Below are positions 17,358 to 28,030 of a stretch of 44,776 nt of DNA, piece after piece. The stretch's first letter is position 1; every line of letters starts with the position of its first letter. The translations under genes were made by a program, and so were the position numbers. This DNA comes from Clostridiales bacterium (GTDB taxonomy: Bacteria > Bacillota > Clostridia > DUPQ01): NCBI GenBank assembly GCA_023145435.1, contig JAGLDS010000014.1:1-44776 (forward strand). Reading direction: 5' to 3'. The notes below the pieces were generated by a model. That model was not told where the DNA came from. It saw only the letters and a program-made list of their open reading frames with translations, and searched no databases.

Positions 17358-18098
17358 TCATTGTTTTTCTTCATCATTCGTTTTTTCATATAATATTACA
17401 GAAGTAGCCACAACTGCAGCTGTTTCTGCTCGTAATATTAAAGAGCCAAGGTGAGTTGATTTAATATTATTTTTATTTGCAAAATCTACTTCATCTTCAG
17501 TAAATCCACCTTCTGGACCAATGAAAACGTTAATAAAATCATCACTTTTTTTAATAGCTTGTTTTATATGAAGTTTTTTTTCATCCACATAAGCGATTAT
17601 TCCATCCTTATTTTGTTTAATTGCTTTTTCAAATTTTATTGGTTGATTAACAATTGGAATATAACTTCGCTGACATTGTTTACATGCTTCAACTACAATT
17701 CTATTCCATCTATTAATTTTTTTTTCAATCTTTTTATTATCTAATTTAATCATACATCTTTGTGTAAATATGGGAGTTATTTCAAAAACTCCTACTTCTG
17801 AACATTTTTGTAGCATATAATCAAATTTTTCAGCTTTTATAAGCGTAGGATATAAATGTATCTTGGTGTTTGGTTCATTATCAACTAAATATTCGTCTTT
17901 TATTAATATTTGTACCTGTTCATTTACTTTACCAATTACTATTACATTAAAATTATGATTTTTACCATCACAAATTATTAATTCTTCATTTTTAATATTA
18001 CCACGTAAAACTTTTTCATAATGATGTGAATCATCTTTTGTTAATAGATATTTTTCATTGATATTTAGTTGTTTTTCTAAAATAAAAAATTTACGCAT
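17358..18098 (-). CDS. rsmE: 16S rRNA (uracil1498-N3)-methyltransferase RsmE
   Basis: RsmE methylates N3 of U1498 of 16S rRNA in the decoding centre. The 246-aa protein has the N-terminal PUA-like part with HHYEKVLR (here DSHHYEKVLRG) and the C-terminal SPOUT knot with FIGPEGGFTEDEV and LGSLILRAETAAVVA, the S-adenosylmethionine-binding loops. It overlaps prmA by eight bases and is the last gene of the heat-shock operon, the usual place for it in Firmicutes. Confidence 0.95.
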   Translation of the reverse strand: MRKFFILEKQLNINEKYLLTKDDSHHYEKVLRGNIKNEELIICDGKNHNFNVIVIGKVNEQVQILIKDEYLVDNEPNTKIHLYPTLIKAEKFDYMLQKCSEVGVFEITPIFTQRCMIKLDNKKIEKKINRWNRIVVEACKQCQRSYIPIVNQPIKFEKAIKQNKDGIIAYVDEKKLHIKQAIKKSDDFINVFIGPEGGFTEDEVDFANKNNIKSTHLGSLILRAETAAVVATSVILYEKTNDEEKQ

Positions 18099-18972
18099 GT
18101 GCTACTATTGCAACCCATTCATTATCTGTTTTAATATCAATTATAGTAAATCCATTTGTTTTTAGTGAATTAACAACATCATCTTTACGACTTAATATTA
18201 TACCTGAACAAATAATCTTCCCTTCTTTTACTAAATAATTTTTAAAATCTGGAGTTAATTTAATAATTATGTCTGAAACGATATTTGCGATAATAATATT
18301 ATATTTTTTAGATTCTTTAATATCTTTTAATTCACCTAAAACCACATTAACTTTGGGTGTTTCATTAATAATTATATTTTCATTAGTAGTTTTAACAGCT
18401 GAGTCATCAATATCTATTGCAGTTACCTCACTGGCTCCTAATTTTTTTGCAATAATTGATAAAATACCTGTACCACATCCAACATCAATTACTTTATCTT
18501 TGTCAACAATATATTCTTCTAATAATTTGGCACATAGTTTTGTAGTTTCATGGGTACCCGTTCCAAATGCCATTCCCGGTTCCATAATTATATCTAATTT
18601 ATTTTCAACTAATTGTTTATCCCATGAAGGAATAATCCTAATTGATTCAGTTATGTTAAATGCAACATAATACTTTTTCCAATTGTCTTTCCAATTAACA
18701 TCATCAACTATTTGTGTTGATATTTTTTCTTTATATTTTTTCTTTATTAATACTAAATTTTGGTTAAGATTATAATAAGCTATAACTTGAAAACCAGTTT
18801 TAGGAATAAGCCTATCATCAGCATACTCTTGCTTAGATAATTCATTTATCATGTTTTTAATTTCATTAGGGTCAATTATTTGTGTACCAGTTGCTCCTGC
18901 ATCTAACAATTCCACAGAAACATCTTCTACATTATCTTTATTACAAGAAATAATAACTTCTACCCATTTCAT
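18091..18972 (-). CDS. prmA: Ribosomal protein L11 methyltransferase
   Basis: PrmA trimethylates ribosomal protein L11. The 293-aa protein has the N-terminal substrate-recognition domain (starting [10 protein letters not shown]) and a Rossmann methyltransferase with [15 protein letters not shown], the SAM-binding [13 protein letters not shown] and the NIVSDIII motif corresponding to the NPPY position. Its ATG overlaps the dnaJ stop by four bases (ATGA). The dnaJ-prmA-rsmE order is conserved in Firmicutes and supports the call. Confidence 0.95.
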   Translation of the reverse strand: MKWVEVIISCNKDNVEDVSVELLDAGATGTQIIDPNEIKNMINELSKQEYADDRLIPKTGFQVIAYYNLNQNLVLIKKKYKEKISTQIVDDVNWKDNWKKYYVAFNITESIRIIPSWDKQLVENKLDIIMEPGMAFGTGTHETTKLCAKLLEEYIVDKDKVIDVGCGTGILSIIAKKLGASEVTAIDIDDSAVKTTNENIIINETPKVNVVLGELKDIKESKKYNIIIANIVSDIIIKLTPDFKNYLVKEGKIICSGIILSRKDDVVNSLKTNGFTIIDIKTDNEWVAIVAHA

Positions 18973-20060
18973 AAACTAAATAATCCTTTTTTCTTTCCAG
19001 TTGGTTGCTCACCAAAAGTATTAGCAAATTTAAATAGTAACTCTTTTTGTTCCTTAGTTAATTTTTTTGGAACATCAATAAATATTTCAACAATCTGATC
19101 TCCTCTATGAGATGTTCTTAGTGAAGGTATTCCTTTACCTCTTAACCTAAATCTATCTCCATTTTGTGTTCCAGGTGCAATATCATATTCTATTTCGCCA
19201 TCAAGTGTGGGTACTTTTATAGAATCTCCTAGTGTAGCTTGGGCATATGAAATTTTTTGTCTATTATATACTTCATAACCATCTCGTTTGAATGTTTTAT
19301 GTGGTAAAACTGCAATAGTAATAATTAAATTACCATTTGGACCATCGTTTTCTCCTACTCCACCTTCACCTCTAATTGAAATAGATTGACCATCATCAAT
19401 TCCAGCTGGAATATCCACTTCTATAGTTCGTTGTTTTCTCTGTTTACCAGAGCCACTACAAGTTGGACATTTTTCAGTTATTATTGAACCTTCGCCTTTA
19501 CAAACATCACAAGTTCGAACATTTACAAAAGAACCAAACAATGTATTTTGCTGAACTTTCACTTGACCAGTTCCATGACAATGTTTACATGTTTGTTTTT
19601 TTGTTCCAGGTTTAGCACCAGAACCTGTGCATGTATCACAATCTTCATAGCGATTGATTTTTATTTTTCTTTTTACACCAAAAGCTGCTTGCTCAAAACT
19701 TATCTTTGCATATTCTCTAATATCAGGTCCTTTTCTTGGCCCGTTTCTTCTGGATTGTGAAAAACCACCTCCAAAAAACGAACCAAAAACATCACCAAAA
19801 TCAAAGTCTCCAAAACCTCCACCACCGTTTGGATTCAGCCCTTCATGACCAAATTGATCATATTTTTGTTTCTTACCTTGATCGTTTAAAACTCCATAAG
19901 CTTCACTTACTTCTTTAAACATTTCTTCAGCTTGTTCTTCATGCTTATTAAGATCAGGGTGGTATTTCTTTGCAAGCTTTTTATAAGCTTTCTTAATTTC
20001 ATCTTCATTGGCGTTCTTACTAACACCAAGTACTTCATAATAGTCTCTTTTATTGGCCAC
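18969..20060 (-). CDS. dnaJ: Chaperone DnaJ
   Basis: DnaJ delivers unfolded proteins to DnaK and stimulates its ATPase. The 363-aa protein is a complete type I DnaJ: J domain with HPD at 34-36, Gly/Phe-rich linker (about 75-105, ending [11 protein letters not shown]), four zinc-binding repeats [32 protein letters not shown], and the substrate-binding C-terminal domain. The start codon is GTG, with AGGAG upstream. A hairpin lies between dnaK and dnaJ, which may lower dnaJ expression relative to dnaK. Confidence 0.97.
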   Translation of the reverse strand: MANKRDYYEVLGVSKNANEDEIKKAYKKLAKKYHPDLNKHEEQAEEMFKEVSEAYGVLNDQGKKQKYDQFGHEGLNPNGGGGFGDFDFGDVFGSFFGGGFSQSRRNGPRKGPDIREYAKISFEQAAFGVKRKIKINRYEDCDTCTGSGAKPGTKKQTCKHCHGTGQVKVQQNTLFGSFVNVRTCDVCKGEGSIITEKCPTCSGSGKQRKQRTIEVDIPAGIDDGQSISIRGEGGVGENDGPNGNLIITIAVLPHKTFKRDGYEVYNRQKISYAQATLGDSIKVPTLDGEIEYDIAPGTQNGDRFRLRGKGIPSLRTSHRGDQIVEIFIDVPKKLTKEQKELLFKFANTFGEQPTGKKKGLFSL

Positions 20061-20081
20061 TTATCTACTCCTGTTATAAAT

Positions 20082-20109
20082 TTAGGGGAACCATTTTTGG
20101 TTCCCCTAA
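20082..20109 (-). terminator. Intercistronic hairpin between dnaK and dnaJ
   Basis: TTAGGGGAACC (20082-20092) and GGTTCCCCTAA (20099-20109) form an 11-bp perfect stem with a six-base loop. In the transcribed direction it is followed by ATTTATAAC, only a weak U tract, so it looks like a leaky terminator or a 3' stabiliser of the dnaK message rather than a full stop. Confidence 0.65.
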
Positions 20110-20118
20110 GTATAGTAT

Positions 20119-21996
<1,878 letters not shown>

Positions 21997-22015
21997 TTAC
22001 AGTCTAATATATTAT

Positions 22016-22576
22016 TTAATTTGCTACTTTTACCATGCTATGTCTTATAACTTTCCCTTTATAGGTATACCCTTTTTGCAATTCTTCTATCACTTTATTC
22101 TGTTCATATTTTTCATCTTCAATATGCATTACAGCATTGTGCAGTTCAGGGTCAAAGTCTTCATCTAAGCATTCAATCGGTTCAACACCAATTTTTTCTA
22201 GTACTTCATTAAATTGCCTATAAACCAGTTCAAATCCTTTTAGTACATCAGCTATATCATCACTCTTATGTACACTTTTATTTGCTGTTTCCATATTATC
22301 AATAACTGGAAGAAAACTGTCAATAACATCATTAGTTGCACTTGTATAAATCTGTTCTTTTTCTTTAATTGTTCGCTTTCTAAAATTATCAAATTCAGCA
22401 GCTAGTCTTTTAAAACTATCAACAGATTCTTTGTTTTTTTCATCCAATTCTTTAATCTTTTTTTCTAACTTAGAAATTTGCTTTTTTTCTTTTTTATCAT
22501 TCTTTTTAACTTCTTCTTCGCTAGTTATAGGAATTTCCACTTCCTCATTAATTGAATCTTTTTTTTCTTTACTCAA
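22016..22576 (-). CDS. grpE: Nucleotide exchange factor GrpE
   Basis: GrpE releases ADP from DnaK. The 186-aa protein has a charged N-terminal extension (KKDSINEEVEIPITSEEEVKK), a long coiled-coil helix ending in LAAEFDNFRKRT, the conserved core motif, and the C-terminal beta domain with GVEPIECLDEDFDPELHNAV. The start codon is TTG behind a perfect GGAGG; no ATG fits. It lies 19 bp after hrcA. The weak start may limit GrpE relative to its partners. Confidence 0.95.
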   Translation of the reverse strand: MSKEKKDSINEEVEIPITSEEEVKKNDKKEKKQISKLEKKIKELDEKNKESVDSFKRLAAEFDNFRKRTIKEKEQIYTSATNDVIDSFLPVIDNMETANKSVHKSDDIADVLKGFELVYRQFNEVLEKIGVEPIECLDEDFDPELHNAVMHIEDEKYEQNKVIEELQKGYTYKGKVIRHSMVKVAN

Positions 22577-22595
22577 ATTTTTACTTCCTCCTTCC

Positions 22596-23609
22596 TTAAT
22601 ATTTTTTTATTAATTCATCCATTAAACTACCTAAATCAGTAAACGAATGTATAACTTTTTTATAATCCATTCTTGTAGGTCCTGCAAGTGCAATTGTAAT
22701 ATAACCATACTCTCCTAAATCAACTGACTTTCTTGCAATACTCATATTTTTTAGATCACTATTTATGTTCTCATTTCCAATGGTAATATTAATATCATCA
22801 TTTTCAGCAATTTCAAGTAATTCCAATAGTTTTTCTTTTTTACTAAATGCTTCCATTACCATTTTGGCATCTTGTATGTTGTTGAATTCTGGAAAACCAA
22901 GTAATTTTTCTTTACCCTTAACAAAAGTATCTATATCGTCTTTTTCTGTCAAAACATCAAACATCTCTTTTAAAACCATTTTTGTAAACTTTAAATTATC
23001 TTTTTGAAAAAGTAATAATTCTTCATAATTTTGATTCATGATTTCAATTGCTGATTTTCCTTTTGTTTTTTCATTTAAATAATTTGTAATTCTTTCTAAG
23101 TTTATTTTACAATCATTTTTTACAATAAATTCTCGATGAGCTACTTTTCTATTTTCTAAAATTATAACTGCTACATATTCATTTTTTCTCATTTCTAATA
23201 CATGAGTAGATAATATATGATTACTATCTTTTTTTCTTTTTCTCATACTAATAGCAGTATAATTAGTTTTTTCAGAAAGTAAAGTGGAAATATCTTCAAC
23301 AATTTTATCAATTGATGATAAAGCTTCCATTCTCTGAATTAATTCAACCATGTAATGTTCTTGACTAATTTGTCTAAACAAATTATCAACATAGAATCTA
23401 TAACCTTTATTAGAAGGTATTCTTCCCGCCGATGTATATGGATGGGAAATAAAACCATCATTTTCTAGTTGAGCCATTTCATTTCTAATTGTAGCTGAAG
23501 AAACTCCAAAATCATATTTTTCTAATAAACTTTTTGAACCTATTGGTTCTGCAGTTTTCACATATTCATCAACAATTGCTTGTAATATTTCAAGCGTTCT
23601 TGGATTCAT
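22596..23609 (-). CDS. hrcA: Heat-inducible transcriptional repressor HrcA
   Basis: HrcA represses the dnaK operon by binding CIRCE. The 337-aa protein has an N-terminal winged-helix domain with VSSATIRNEMAQLENDGFI and the following SHPYTSAGRIPSNKGYRFYV segment, both family-diagnostic, and a GAF-like C-terminal part. It is the first gene of the operon. A perfect CIRCE operator overlaps the start of its transcript, so it should repress itself; GroEL normally keeps HrcA active, but no groE genes lie here. AAAGGT precedes the ATG. Confidence 0.97.
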   Translation of the reverse strand: MNPRTLEILQAIVDEYVKTAEPIGSKSLLEKYDFGVSSATIRNEMAQLENDGFISHPYTSAGRIPSNKGYRFYVDNLFRQISQEHYMVELIQRMEALSSIDKIVEDISTLLSEKTNYTAISMRKRKKDSNHILSTHVLEMRKNEYVAVIILENRKVAHREFIVKNDCKINLERITNYLNEKTKGKSAIEIMNQNYEELLLFQKDNLKFTKMVLKEMFDVLTEKDDIDTFVKGKEKLLGFPEFNNIQDAKMVMEAFSKKEKLLELLEIAENDDINITIGNENINSDLKNMSIARKSVDLGEYGYITIALAGPTRMDYKKVIHSFTDLGSLMDELIKKY

Positions 23610-23625
23610 TACTTACCTTTCATAT

Positions 23626-23652
23626 TTAGCACTCGTGACACAAGAGTGCTAA
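23626..23652 (-). promoter_or_regulatory. CIRCE operator (HrcA binding site)
   Basis: TTAGCACTC at 23626-23634 and GAGTGCTAA at 23644-23652 are the perfect CIRCE arms, separated by the canonical nine bases. The element is just downstream of the hrcA promoter and upstream of its ribosome site, so it lies within the transcript leader as in other Firmicutes. Confidence 0.97.
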
Positions 23653-23661
23653 TCTATATAA

Positions 23662-23690
23662 AAGATACCATTGAATATTTTTTTTGTCAA
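23662..23690 (-). promoter_or_regulatory. Promoter of the hrcA operon
   Basis: On the minus strand a consensus -35 TTGACA (23690-23685) is followed after 17 bases by TATCTT (23667-23662), a 4/6 match to -10. The predicted start falls a few bases before CIRCE. The -35 is contained in a stretch that duplicates the end of hemW, so the promoter sits right at the border of the inserted segment. Confidence 0.75.
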
Positions 23691-23712
23691 TAGAAATTAT
23701 GCTAAAAGAAAG
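23687..23712. repeat. Direct repeat copy A, flanking the insertion (hrcA side)
   Basis: TCAATAGAAATTA (23687-23699), two bases, then CTAAAAGAAAG (23702-23712). The same two blocks in the same order occur at 25004-25030. This copy carries part of the hrcA -35 hexamer. Confidence 0.7.
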
Positions 23713-23937
23713 TTAGTAAGTTTTAATATTAACTATCACAAATTAAATAATAACTCATAGCATTAAACACATCTAATTTTTATAGTAAAAATAAACAAAA
23801 AAGAGGCAATAACATGAGTTAATATTAGTGTATCACAGACATAAGAAAAATAAACTTTTAGCTAATATCGGAGAATGTAAATCGAAATTTATTTATAAGA
23901 AGGTTTGTGTCGTCAAGATATTTCATAGAAATGTATT

Positions 23938-23982
23938 TGTCAACTGAAAATCGGTCCACAAAACCAATCGAAAACTGGTCCA
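23938..23982. repeat. Terminal region of an IS21-family element
   Basis: The stretch begins TGTCAACTG and holds two tandem copies of a GAAAA-N-GGTCCAC unit (GAAAATCGGTCCAC and GAAAACTGGTCCAC), the multiple terminal repeats with TG at the tip that typify IS21-family ends. It abuts the stop codon of the decayed istB. The other end of the element was not found. Confidence 0.65.
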
Positions 23983-24411
23983 CTAACTTTTTGCTTTTAA
24001 CCAAGAAATTGTCTCTTCAAATCTATGACTTTTTTCTCTTGATATATCCATTATATGTGCCTTGTGTGCTAACCTATCCACAATAGCACCTGTTAGCATT
24101 GTATCTTTAAATATCTCCTCTCATCTATCAAATGTTAAATTTGTTGTTATTATTATTGATCCCTTATCATTACGATTGGATAATAAGTTAAAAAGTATTT
24201 CACATCCTGTTTTATCAAAAGATATATATCCTAACTCATCTAATATTACTAAATCATATTTTTCAAATTTTCTTTTATAGGATGTAAGTTGCTGCATACT
24301 CATTGCTTCCTTTAACTCAATAATTAAATTGGGTACAGAAGTAAAAAGAACTGTTTTACCAAGGTTCTTTATAATCAATTCTAGGTCTCCAGTATCTATT
24401 CCAGTAATCAA
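23983..24411 (-). pseudogene. istB: Decayed IS21-family helper ATPase IstB
   Basis: The reading frame carries the C-terminal two thirds of IstB, the ATPase that helps the IstA transposase pick targets: LVILDELGYISFDKTGCEILFNLLS (Walker B with the conserved family context), then IIITTNLTFDR, and after an in-frame TGA at 24121-24123 the continuation EEIFKDTMLTGAIVDRL ... SHRFEETISWLKAKS to a TAG at 23983. The TGA takes the place of the tryptophan normally found before EE, so it is a TGG-to-TGA nonsense change. The N-terminal part with Walker A is missing and no istA is present. The element cannot be active. Confidence 0.85.
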
Positions 24412-24668
24412 TCAAAGTTCATAGTTGTATCATAGTCACATCGCTATCAGCCAGGCCGAGTTTGTTAACTTGTCCCCACTGAAAAATCTTTCTTCAATTG
24501 ATGTTATGCTGCTATGTATTGTTACTACGTTCAGCTCGTTTTTATAAAAACTGATTGTCTATGAGAGAAGGATATTTATAACAGAAAAAACTCACACTCC
24601 ACTACAATACAAATGTGTTTTCTGTTCCATTATATTTATCCTATTTATCTTATGCTAATTATTGAATA

Positions 24669-24872
24669 TTAGTACTCATATCCAGCCAAATACATTACAC
24701 CTGAAATAGGATCATATAAACCTATTCCTGAATTATTGAACCCACTATCATATCTAAGACAGCCAAGTTTTACAGAAAACGATATGTTCAAACCACTATA
24801 TTCCTCCCTGCGTTTATCGTATAAGCCACCCCAAGTAGCTGAATTATCGTAAGCGTAAAATAAGGGCTTATT
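24669..24872 (-). pseudogene. Orphan C-terminal fragment of an unknown protein
   Basis: An open stretch of about 67 codons without a start codon ends in TAA at 24669-24671. It reads KPLFYAYDNSATWGGLYDK at its upstream end, then SGLNISFSVKLGCLRYDSG, and ends GLYDPISGVMYLAGYEY. The composition (Gly, Tyr, Ser, Asn) is protein-like and resembles a secreted or surface protein end, but I do not recognise the family. A frame-ending TAA lies just upstream, inside a perfect inverted repeat, so the rest of the gene was probably lost by rearrangement. Confidence 0.4.
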
Positions 24873-24882
24873 TTACGCTTAC
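24849..24882. repeat. Perfect 16-bp inverted repeat
   Basis: GTAAGCGTAAAATAAG (24849-24864) is followed after GG by its exact reverse complement CTTATTTTACGCTTAC (24867-24882). It would form a very stable hairpin on either strand. It overlaps the upstream end of the orphan coding fragment, and no T tract follows directly, so it looks more like a rearrangement junction or small palindromic element than a terminator. Confidence 0.75.
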
Positions 24883-24965
24883 TGTTTAACTATACTTTTC
24901 CAAATACAAAGGTATGCAAGAGACTTTCACCCATTAGAGTTCATCAATACTACAGTGAATATAAA

Positions 24966-24987
24966 AAGTGCTTATTTCAAAGCACTT
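24966..24987 (-). terminator. Terminator of the lepA-hemW operon
   Basis: AAGTGCTT (24966-24973) and AAGCACTT (24980-24987) pair over a six-base loop; on the minus strand the stem is followed by TTTTATATT. It lies 33 bases after the hemW stop. Confidence 0.75.
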
Positions 24988-25003
24988 AATAGATATAATT
25001 TTT

Positions 25004-25030
25004 TCAATAGAAATTAACACTAAAAGAAAG
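25004..25030. repeat. Direct repeat copy B, at the hemW 3' end
   Basis: TCAATAGAAATTA (25004-25016), three bases, then CTAAAAGAAAG (25020-25030). The second block is the end of the hemW coding sequence (codons for LAFF and stop on the minus strand), so this is the original copy and the one beside hrcA is the duplicate. Confidence 0.7.
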
Positions 25031-26141
25031 CTAAAAATACTTGATTAGAAAAGTCTTTTCCTTTATCAGTTAAACTTACCTTATTTGATGAAATATTTAT
25101 TAAGTTATCATCTGTTAATTTTTTTATAATTTGTTCATATTTTTCTGTAAATTTACATGAGAATTTTTCTTTAAATGTATCTAATGAAAAACCTTCATTA
25201 AGACGTAAACGTAACATAATAAATTCTTTTTCTTGTTCATTTAAGGTAATATTTTCAATTTCTTCTTGTTTTAATATATTTTGTTTAATATTTCTTATAT
25301 ATGTAGGAAGATCATAAGTATTATGAAACCTCTTATGATTATAGTATGAATGTGCTCCTAATCCAAAACTTAAATACTCGTCTTGCTTCCAGTAACCTAT
25401 ATTGTGTTTACTCTCATAACCTTTTTTTGCATAATTTGAAAGTTCATATTGTAAAAAACCGTATTTTAATAATTTACTTTCAGTAATTTCATACATTCGC
25501 CTATCAAGTTGTTCATTTGGAGTTGGTAATATTTTCTTATTAATCATACTATGAAGTGTAGTATCCTTTTCAACAGAAAGTGAATAACAAGATAAATGTT
25601 TAAGTGGTAAAGTTAATATTTCATCAATAGTTTTTTCATATATTTCTAAAGTTTGTAAGGGGTATCCAAAAATAAGATCAGCACTAATATTTTCAAACCC
25701 TAATTCATTTGCTAGAATTATGCTATCAATAGCAGTATGTTTATCATGTATTCTTCCCATTAGACGTAAAAGTTTATTATCAAGTGATTGTACTCCAAAA
25801 CTTAATCTATTAATTCCCATTTTTTTATAATCAATTAATTTATCCTTAGTAACAGTTTCTGGATTAATTTCAATTGATACTTCTGATTGATTTGTGAATG
25901 AAAGTTTAGATAAAATTTTTCTAATATATTTAGCAGGTAAATAAGTAGGTGTTCCCCCACCTAAGAATATACTAGTAATTTCTTTGTTTTTTAGTAAAGT
26001 ATTTGAAAGTTCAATTTCTCTTATAACTGAATCAATATAACTATCAATTAAATAGTCTTTATTGTCATATGAAATAAAATCACAGTATTGACACTTTGAT
26101 TGGCAAAACGGTATATGAATATATATTCGTAGTTTATTCAT
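25020..26141 (-). CDS. hemW: Heme chaperone HemW (radical SAM, HemN-like)
   Basis: HemW is a radical SAM protein related to oxygen-independent coproporphyrinogen oxidase that acts as a heme chaperone rather than as an oxidase. The 373-aa protein has the iron-sulfur CxxxCxxC motif at Cys13, Cys17 and Cys20 (FCQSKCQYC), LGGGTPTYL, the INRLSFGVQSLD motif and a C-terminal HemN-type domain. The shortened spacing and lack of the extra N-terminal region of true HemN support HemW. It starts one base after lepA. The neighbouring hrcA is normally directly downstream but here is displaced by an insertion. Confidence 0.92.
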   Translation of the reverse strand: MNKLRIYIHIPFCQSKCQYCDFISYDNKDYLIDSYIDSVIREIELSNTLLKNKEITSIFLGGGTPTYLPAKYIRKILSKLSFTNQSEVSIEINPETVTKDKLIDYKKMGINRLSFGVQSLDNKLLRLMGRIHDKHTAIDSIILANELGFENISADLIFGYPLQTLEIYEKTIDEILTLPLKHLSCYSLSVEKDTTLHSMINKKILPTPNEQLDRRMYEITESKLLKYGFLQYELSNYAKKGYESKHNIGYWKQDEYLSFGLGAHSYYNHKRFHNTYDLPTYIRNIKQNILKQEEIENITLNEQEKEFIMLRLRLNEGFSLDTFKEKFSCKFTEKYEQIIKKLTDDNLINISSNKVSLTDKGKDFSNQVFLAFF

Positions 26142-26142
26142 A

Positions 26143-27951
26143 CTAAGTATCCAGTTTCAAAACACTCATGAATGCTTCTTGTGGCACTTCCACAGAACCT
26201 AACTGGCGCATTCTCTTCTTTCCTTCTTTTTGTTTTTGTAGTAATTTTTTCTTTCTAGAAATATCACCACCATAACATTTTGAAGTTACATCTTTACGAA
26301 ACGCTCTAACTGTTTCCCTAGCAATAATTTTACCACCAATACATGCTTGTACAGGTATTTCGAATTGATGTCTTGGTATTGTATCTTTTAATTTTTCTAC
26401 TAGTCTTCTTCCTCGCGCATAAGCTTTACTTTCATGTACTACAAATGATAAAGCGTCTATTATATCTCCATTTAACAATACATCTAGCTTAACTAATTTA
26501 GCAGTTTCGTATCCTTTTATTTCATAATCAAGTGATGCATATCCCTTTGATTTGGATTTTAGTGCATCAAAGAAGTCATATATAATTTCATTTAAAGGAA
26601 TTTCATAGTTTAATTGAACCCTTACATCATCAAGATATACCATATCTACATAAGCACCACGACGTTCTTGACATAATTCCATTATATTACCCATAAATTC
26701 TTGAGGTACAATAATAGCTGATTTTGTAATTGGTTCTGCCATTGATTTTATTTCTGTTGGTTTCGGCATATTTGTAGGATTATCTATTGATACAATAGTT
26801 CCATCGTTTTTTGTTATTTTATAAATTACACTTGGAGCGGTTGTAACTAAATCAAGATCAAATTCACGTTCTAGTCGTTCTTGAATAATTTCCATATGAA
26901 GTAACCCTAAAAAACCACATCTAAATCCAAATCCTAAGGCAATTGAACTTTCAGGTTCAAATAATAAAGATGCATCATTTAGTTTTAATTTTTCTAATGC
27001 GTCTCTTAGATCATTATATCGTGCACCATCAGCTGGGAATATCCCACAATAAACCATAGGATTTACTTTTTTATAACCCTCTAAAGCTTTTTTTGCAGGA
27101 CTTTTAGCTGTTGTAACAGTATCACCTACTCTAATAAATGAAACATTTTTTATACTAGCTGTGAAGTAACCTACTTCACCTGCAACTAATTGTTTGCTTT
27201 GAATAAACCCACCAGGTTTCATATATCCAATTTCATTAATTTGATATTCTTTATTTGTATTCATCATTTTAATGATTTGGTTTAACTCTATAGTACCTTC
27301 TTTAACCCTAATATATACAATTACACCTTTATATTGGTCATACATTGAATCGAAAATTAGTGCTTGTAGCGGTTTATCATCATCACCTTCAGGACTAGGT
27401 AAATAAGTAACTATTTTTTCTAAAACTTCTTCAATATTAATACCATTTTTTGCTGATATACAAGGTGCATGAGCAGCTTCTATTCCTATAACATTTTCAA
27501 TTTCCTCTTTAACATGTTGTGGTCTTGCAGAAGGAAGGTCAATTTTATTTATTACAGGTAATATTTCTAAATCACTTTCTAAAGCTAAATATACATTTGC
27601 TAAAGTTTGTGCCTCTATTCCTTGAGCAGCATCTACAACTAATATTGCACCATCACAAGCCGCTAAACTTCTAGAAACCTCATAGGTGAAATCTACATGA
27701 CCTGGTGTATCAATTAGGTTAAAAATGTATTCTTCTCCATTTGGACGATGATAAATCATTCTAACTGCTTGAGATTTTATTGTAATTCCACGTTCTTTTT
27801 CTAAATCCATACTATCTAGTATTTGGGCAGACATTTCTCTCTTAGATATTAATCCTGTCATTTCAATGATTCTATCTGCTAAGGTTGATTTTCCATGGTC
27901 AATATGGGCTATAATTGAAAAATTTCTTATATTTTCTTTTTGTTGACTCAT
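26143..27951 (-). CDS. lepA: Elongation factor 4 (LepA), ribosome-associated GTPase
   Basis: LepA is a translational GTPase that can back-translocate ribosomes and helps 30S assembly. The 602-aa protein has the G1 loop [18 protein letters not shown] and NKIDLP in the GTPase domain, EF-G-like domains, and the LepA-specific C-terminal domain ([17 protein letters not shown]). Length is typical. CCAGGAG precedes the ATG. It is the first gene of lepA-hemW and is transcribed divergently from the cyclophilin gene. Confidence 0.98.
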   Translation of the reverse strand: MSQQKENIRNFSIIAHIDHGKSTLADRIIEMTGLISKREMSAQILDSMDLEKERGITIKSQAVRMIYHRPNGEEYIFNLIDTPGHVDFTYEVSRSLAACDGAILVVDAAQGIEAQTLANVYLALESDLEILPVINKIDLPSARPQHVKEEIENVIGIEAAHAPCISAKNGINIEEVLEKIVTYLPSPEGDDDKPLQALIFDSMYDQYKGVIVYIRVKEGTIELNQIIKMMNTNKEYQINEIGYMKPGGFIQSKQLVAGEVGYFTASIKNVSFIRVGDTVTTAKSPAKKALEGYKKVNPMVYCGIFPADGARYNDLRDALEKLKLNDASLLFEPESSIALGFGFRCGFLGLLHMEIIQERLEREFDLDLVTTAPSVIYKITKNDGTIVSIDNPTNMPKPTEIKSMAEPITKSAIIVPQEFMGNIMELCQERRGAYVDMVYLDDVRVQLNYEIPLNEIIYDFFDALKSKSKGYASLDYEIKGYETAKLVKLDVLLNGDIIDALSFVVHESKAYARGRRLVEKLKDTIPRHQFEIPVQACIGGKIIARETVRAFRKDVTSKCYGGDISRKKKLLQKQKEGKKRMRQLGSVEVPQEAFMSVLKLDT

Positions 27952-27967
27952 TCTTTTCTCCTGGTAC

Positions 27968-27996
27968 TTGCTATTTTTAAATGATTATACCATAAT
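27968..27996 (+). promoter_or_regulatory. Promoter of the cyclophilin gene
   Basis: TTGCTA (27968-27973) and CATAAT (27991-27996) are separated by 17 bases, each close to consensus. The ATG of the lipoprotein follows 35 bases later, with GGAG at 28018-28021. Confidence 0.6.
27984..27992 (-). promoter_or_regulatory. Extended -10 promoter for lepA-hemW
   Basis: On the minus strand TGGTATAAT (27992-27984) is a perfect -10 hexamer with an upstream TG, about 33 bases before the lepA ATG. It overlaps the divergent promoter of the cyclophilin gene, so the two polymerases would compete. Confidence 0.55.
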
Positions 27997-28030
27997 ACTA
28001 TATAGTTAATCTACAAAGGAGATTTATGAC

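Larger units (their letters stand above)
23653..25019. other. Gene-poor insertion scar between hrcA and hemW
   Basis: About 1.3 kb of mostly non-coding DNA separates hrcA from hemW, which are adjacent in many Firmicutes. It holds the hrcA promoter, a long AT-rich stretch with nothing recognised (about 23713-23937), an IS21-type end and decayed istB (23938-24411), an unassigned stretch without an intact gene (24412-24668), an orphan coding fragment (24669-24872), a strong inverted repeat (24849-24882) and the hemW terminator. A near-identical repeat flanks the foreign segment on both sides. Confidence 0.7.

Noticed and set aside
24121-24123. TGA read as tryptophan (code 4)
   Set aside because: gmk, rpoZ, dnaJ, pheA and aroE end in TGA at ATGA overlaps, and Trp in the genes checked is TGG, so the standard code holds.
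24538-24551. Palindrome GTTTTTATAAAAAC as operator
   Set aside because: Very AT-rich and of a kind expected by chance; no gene nearby to regulate.
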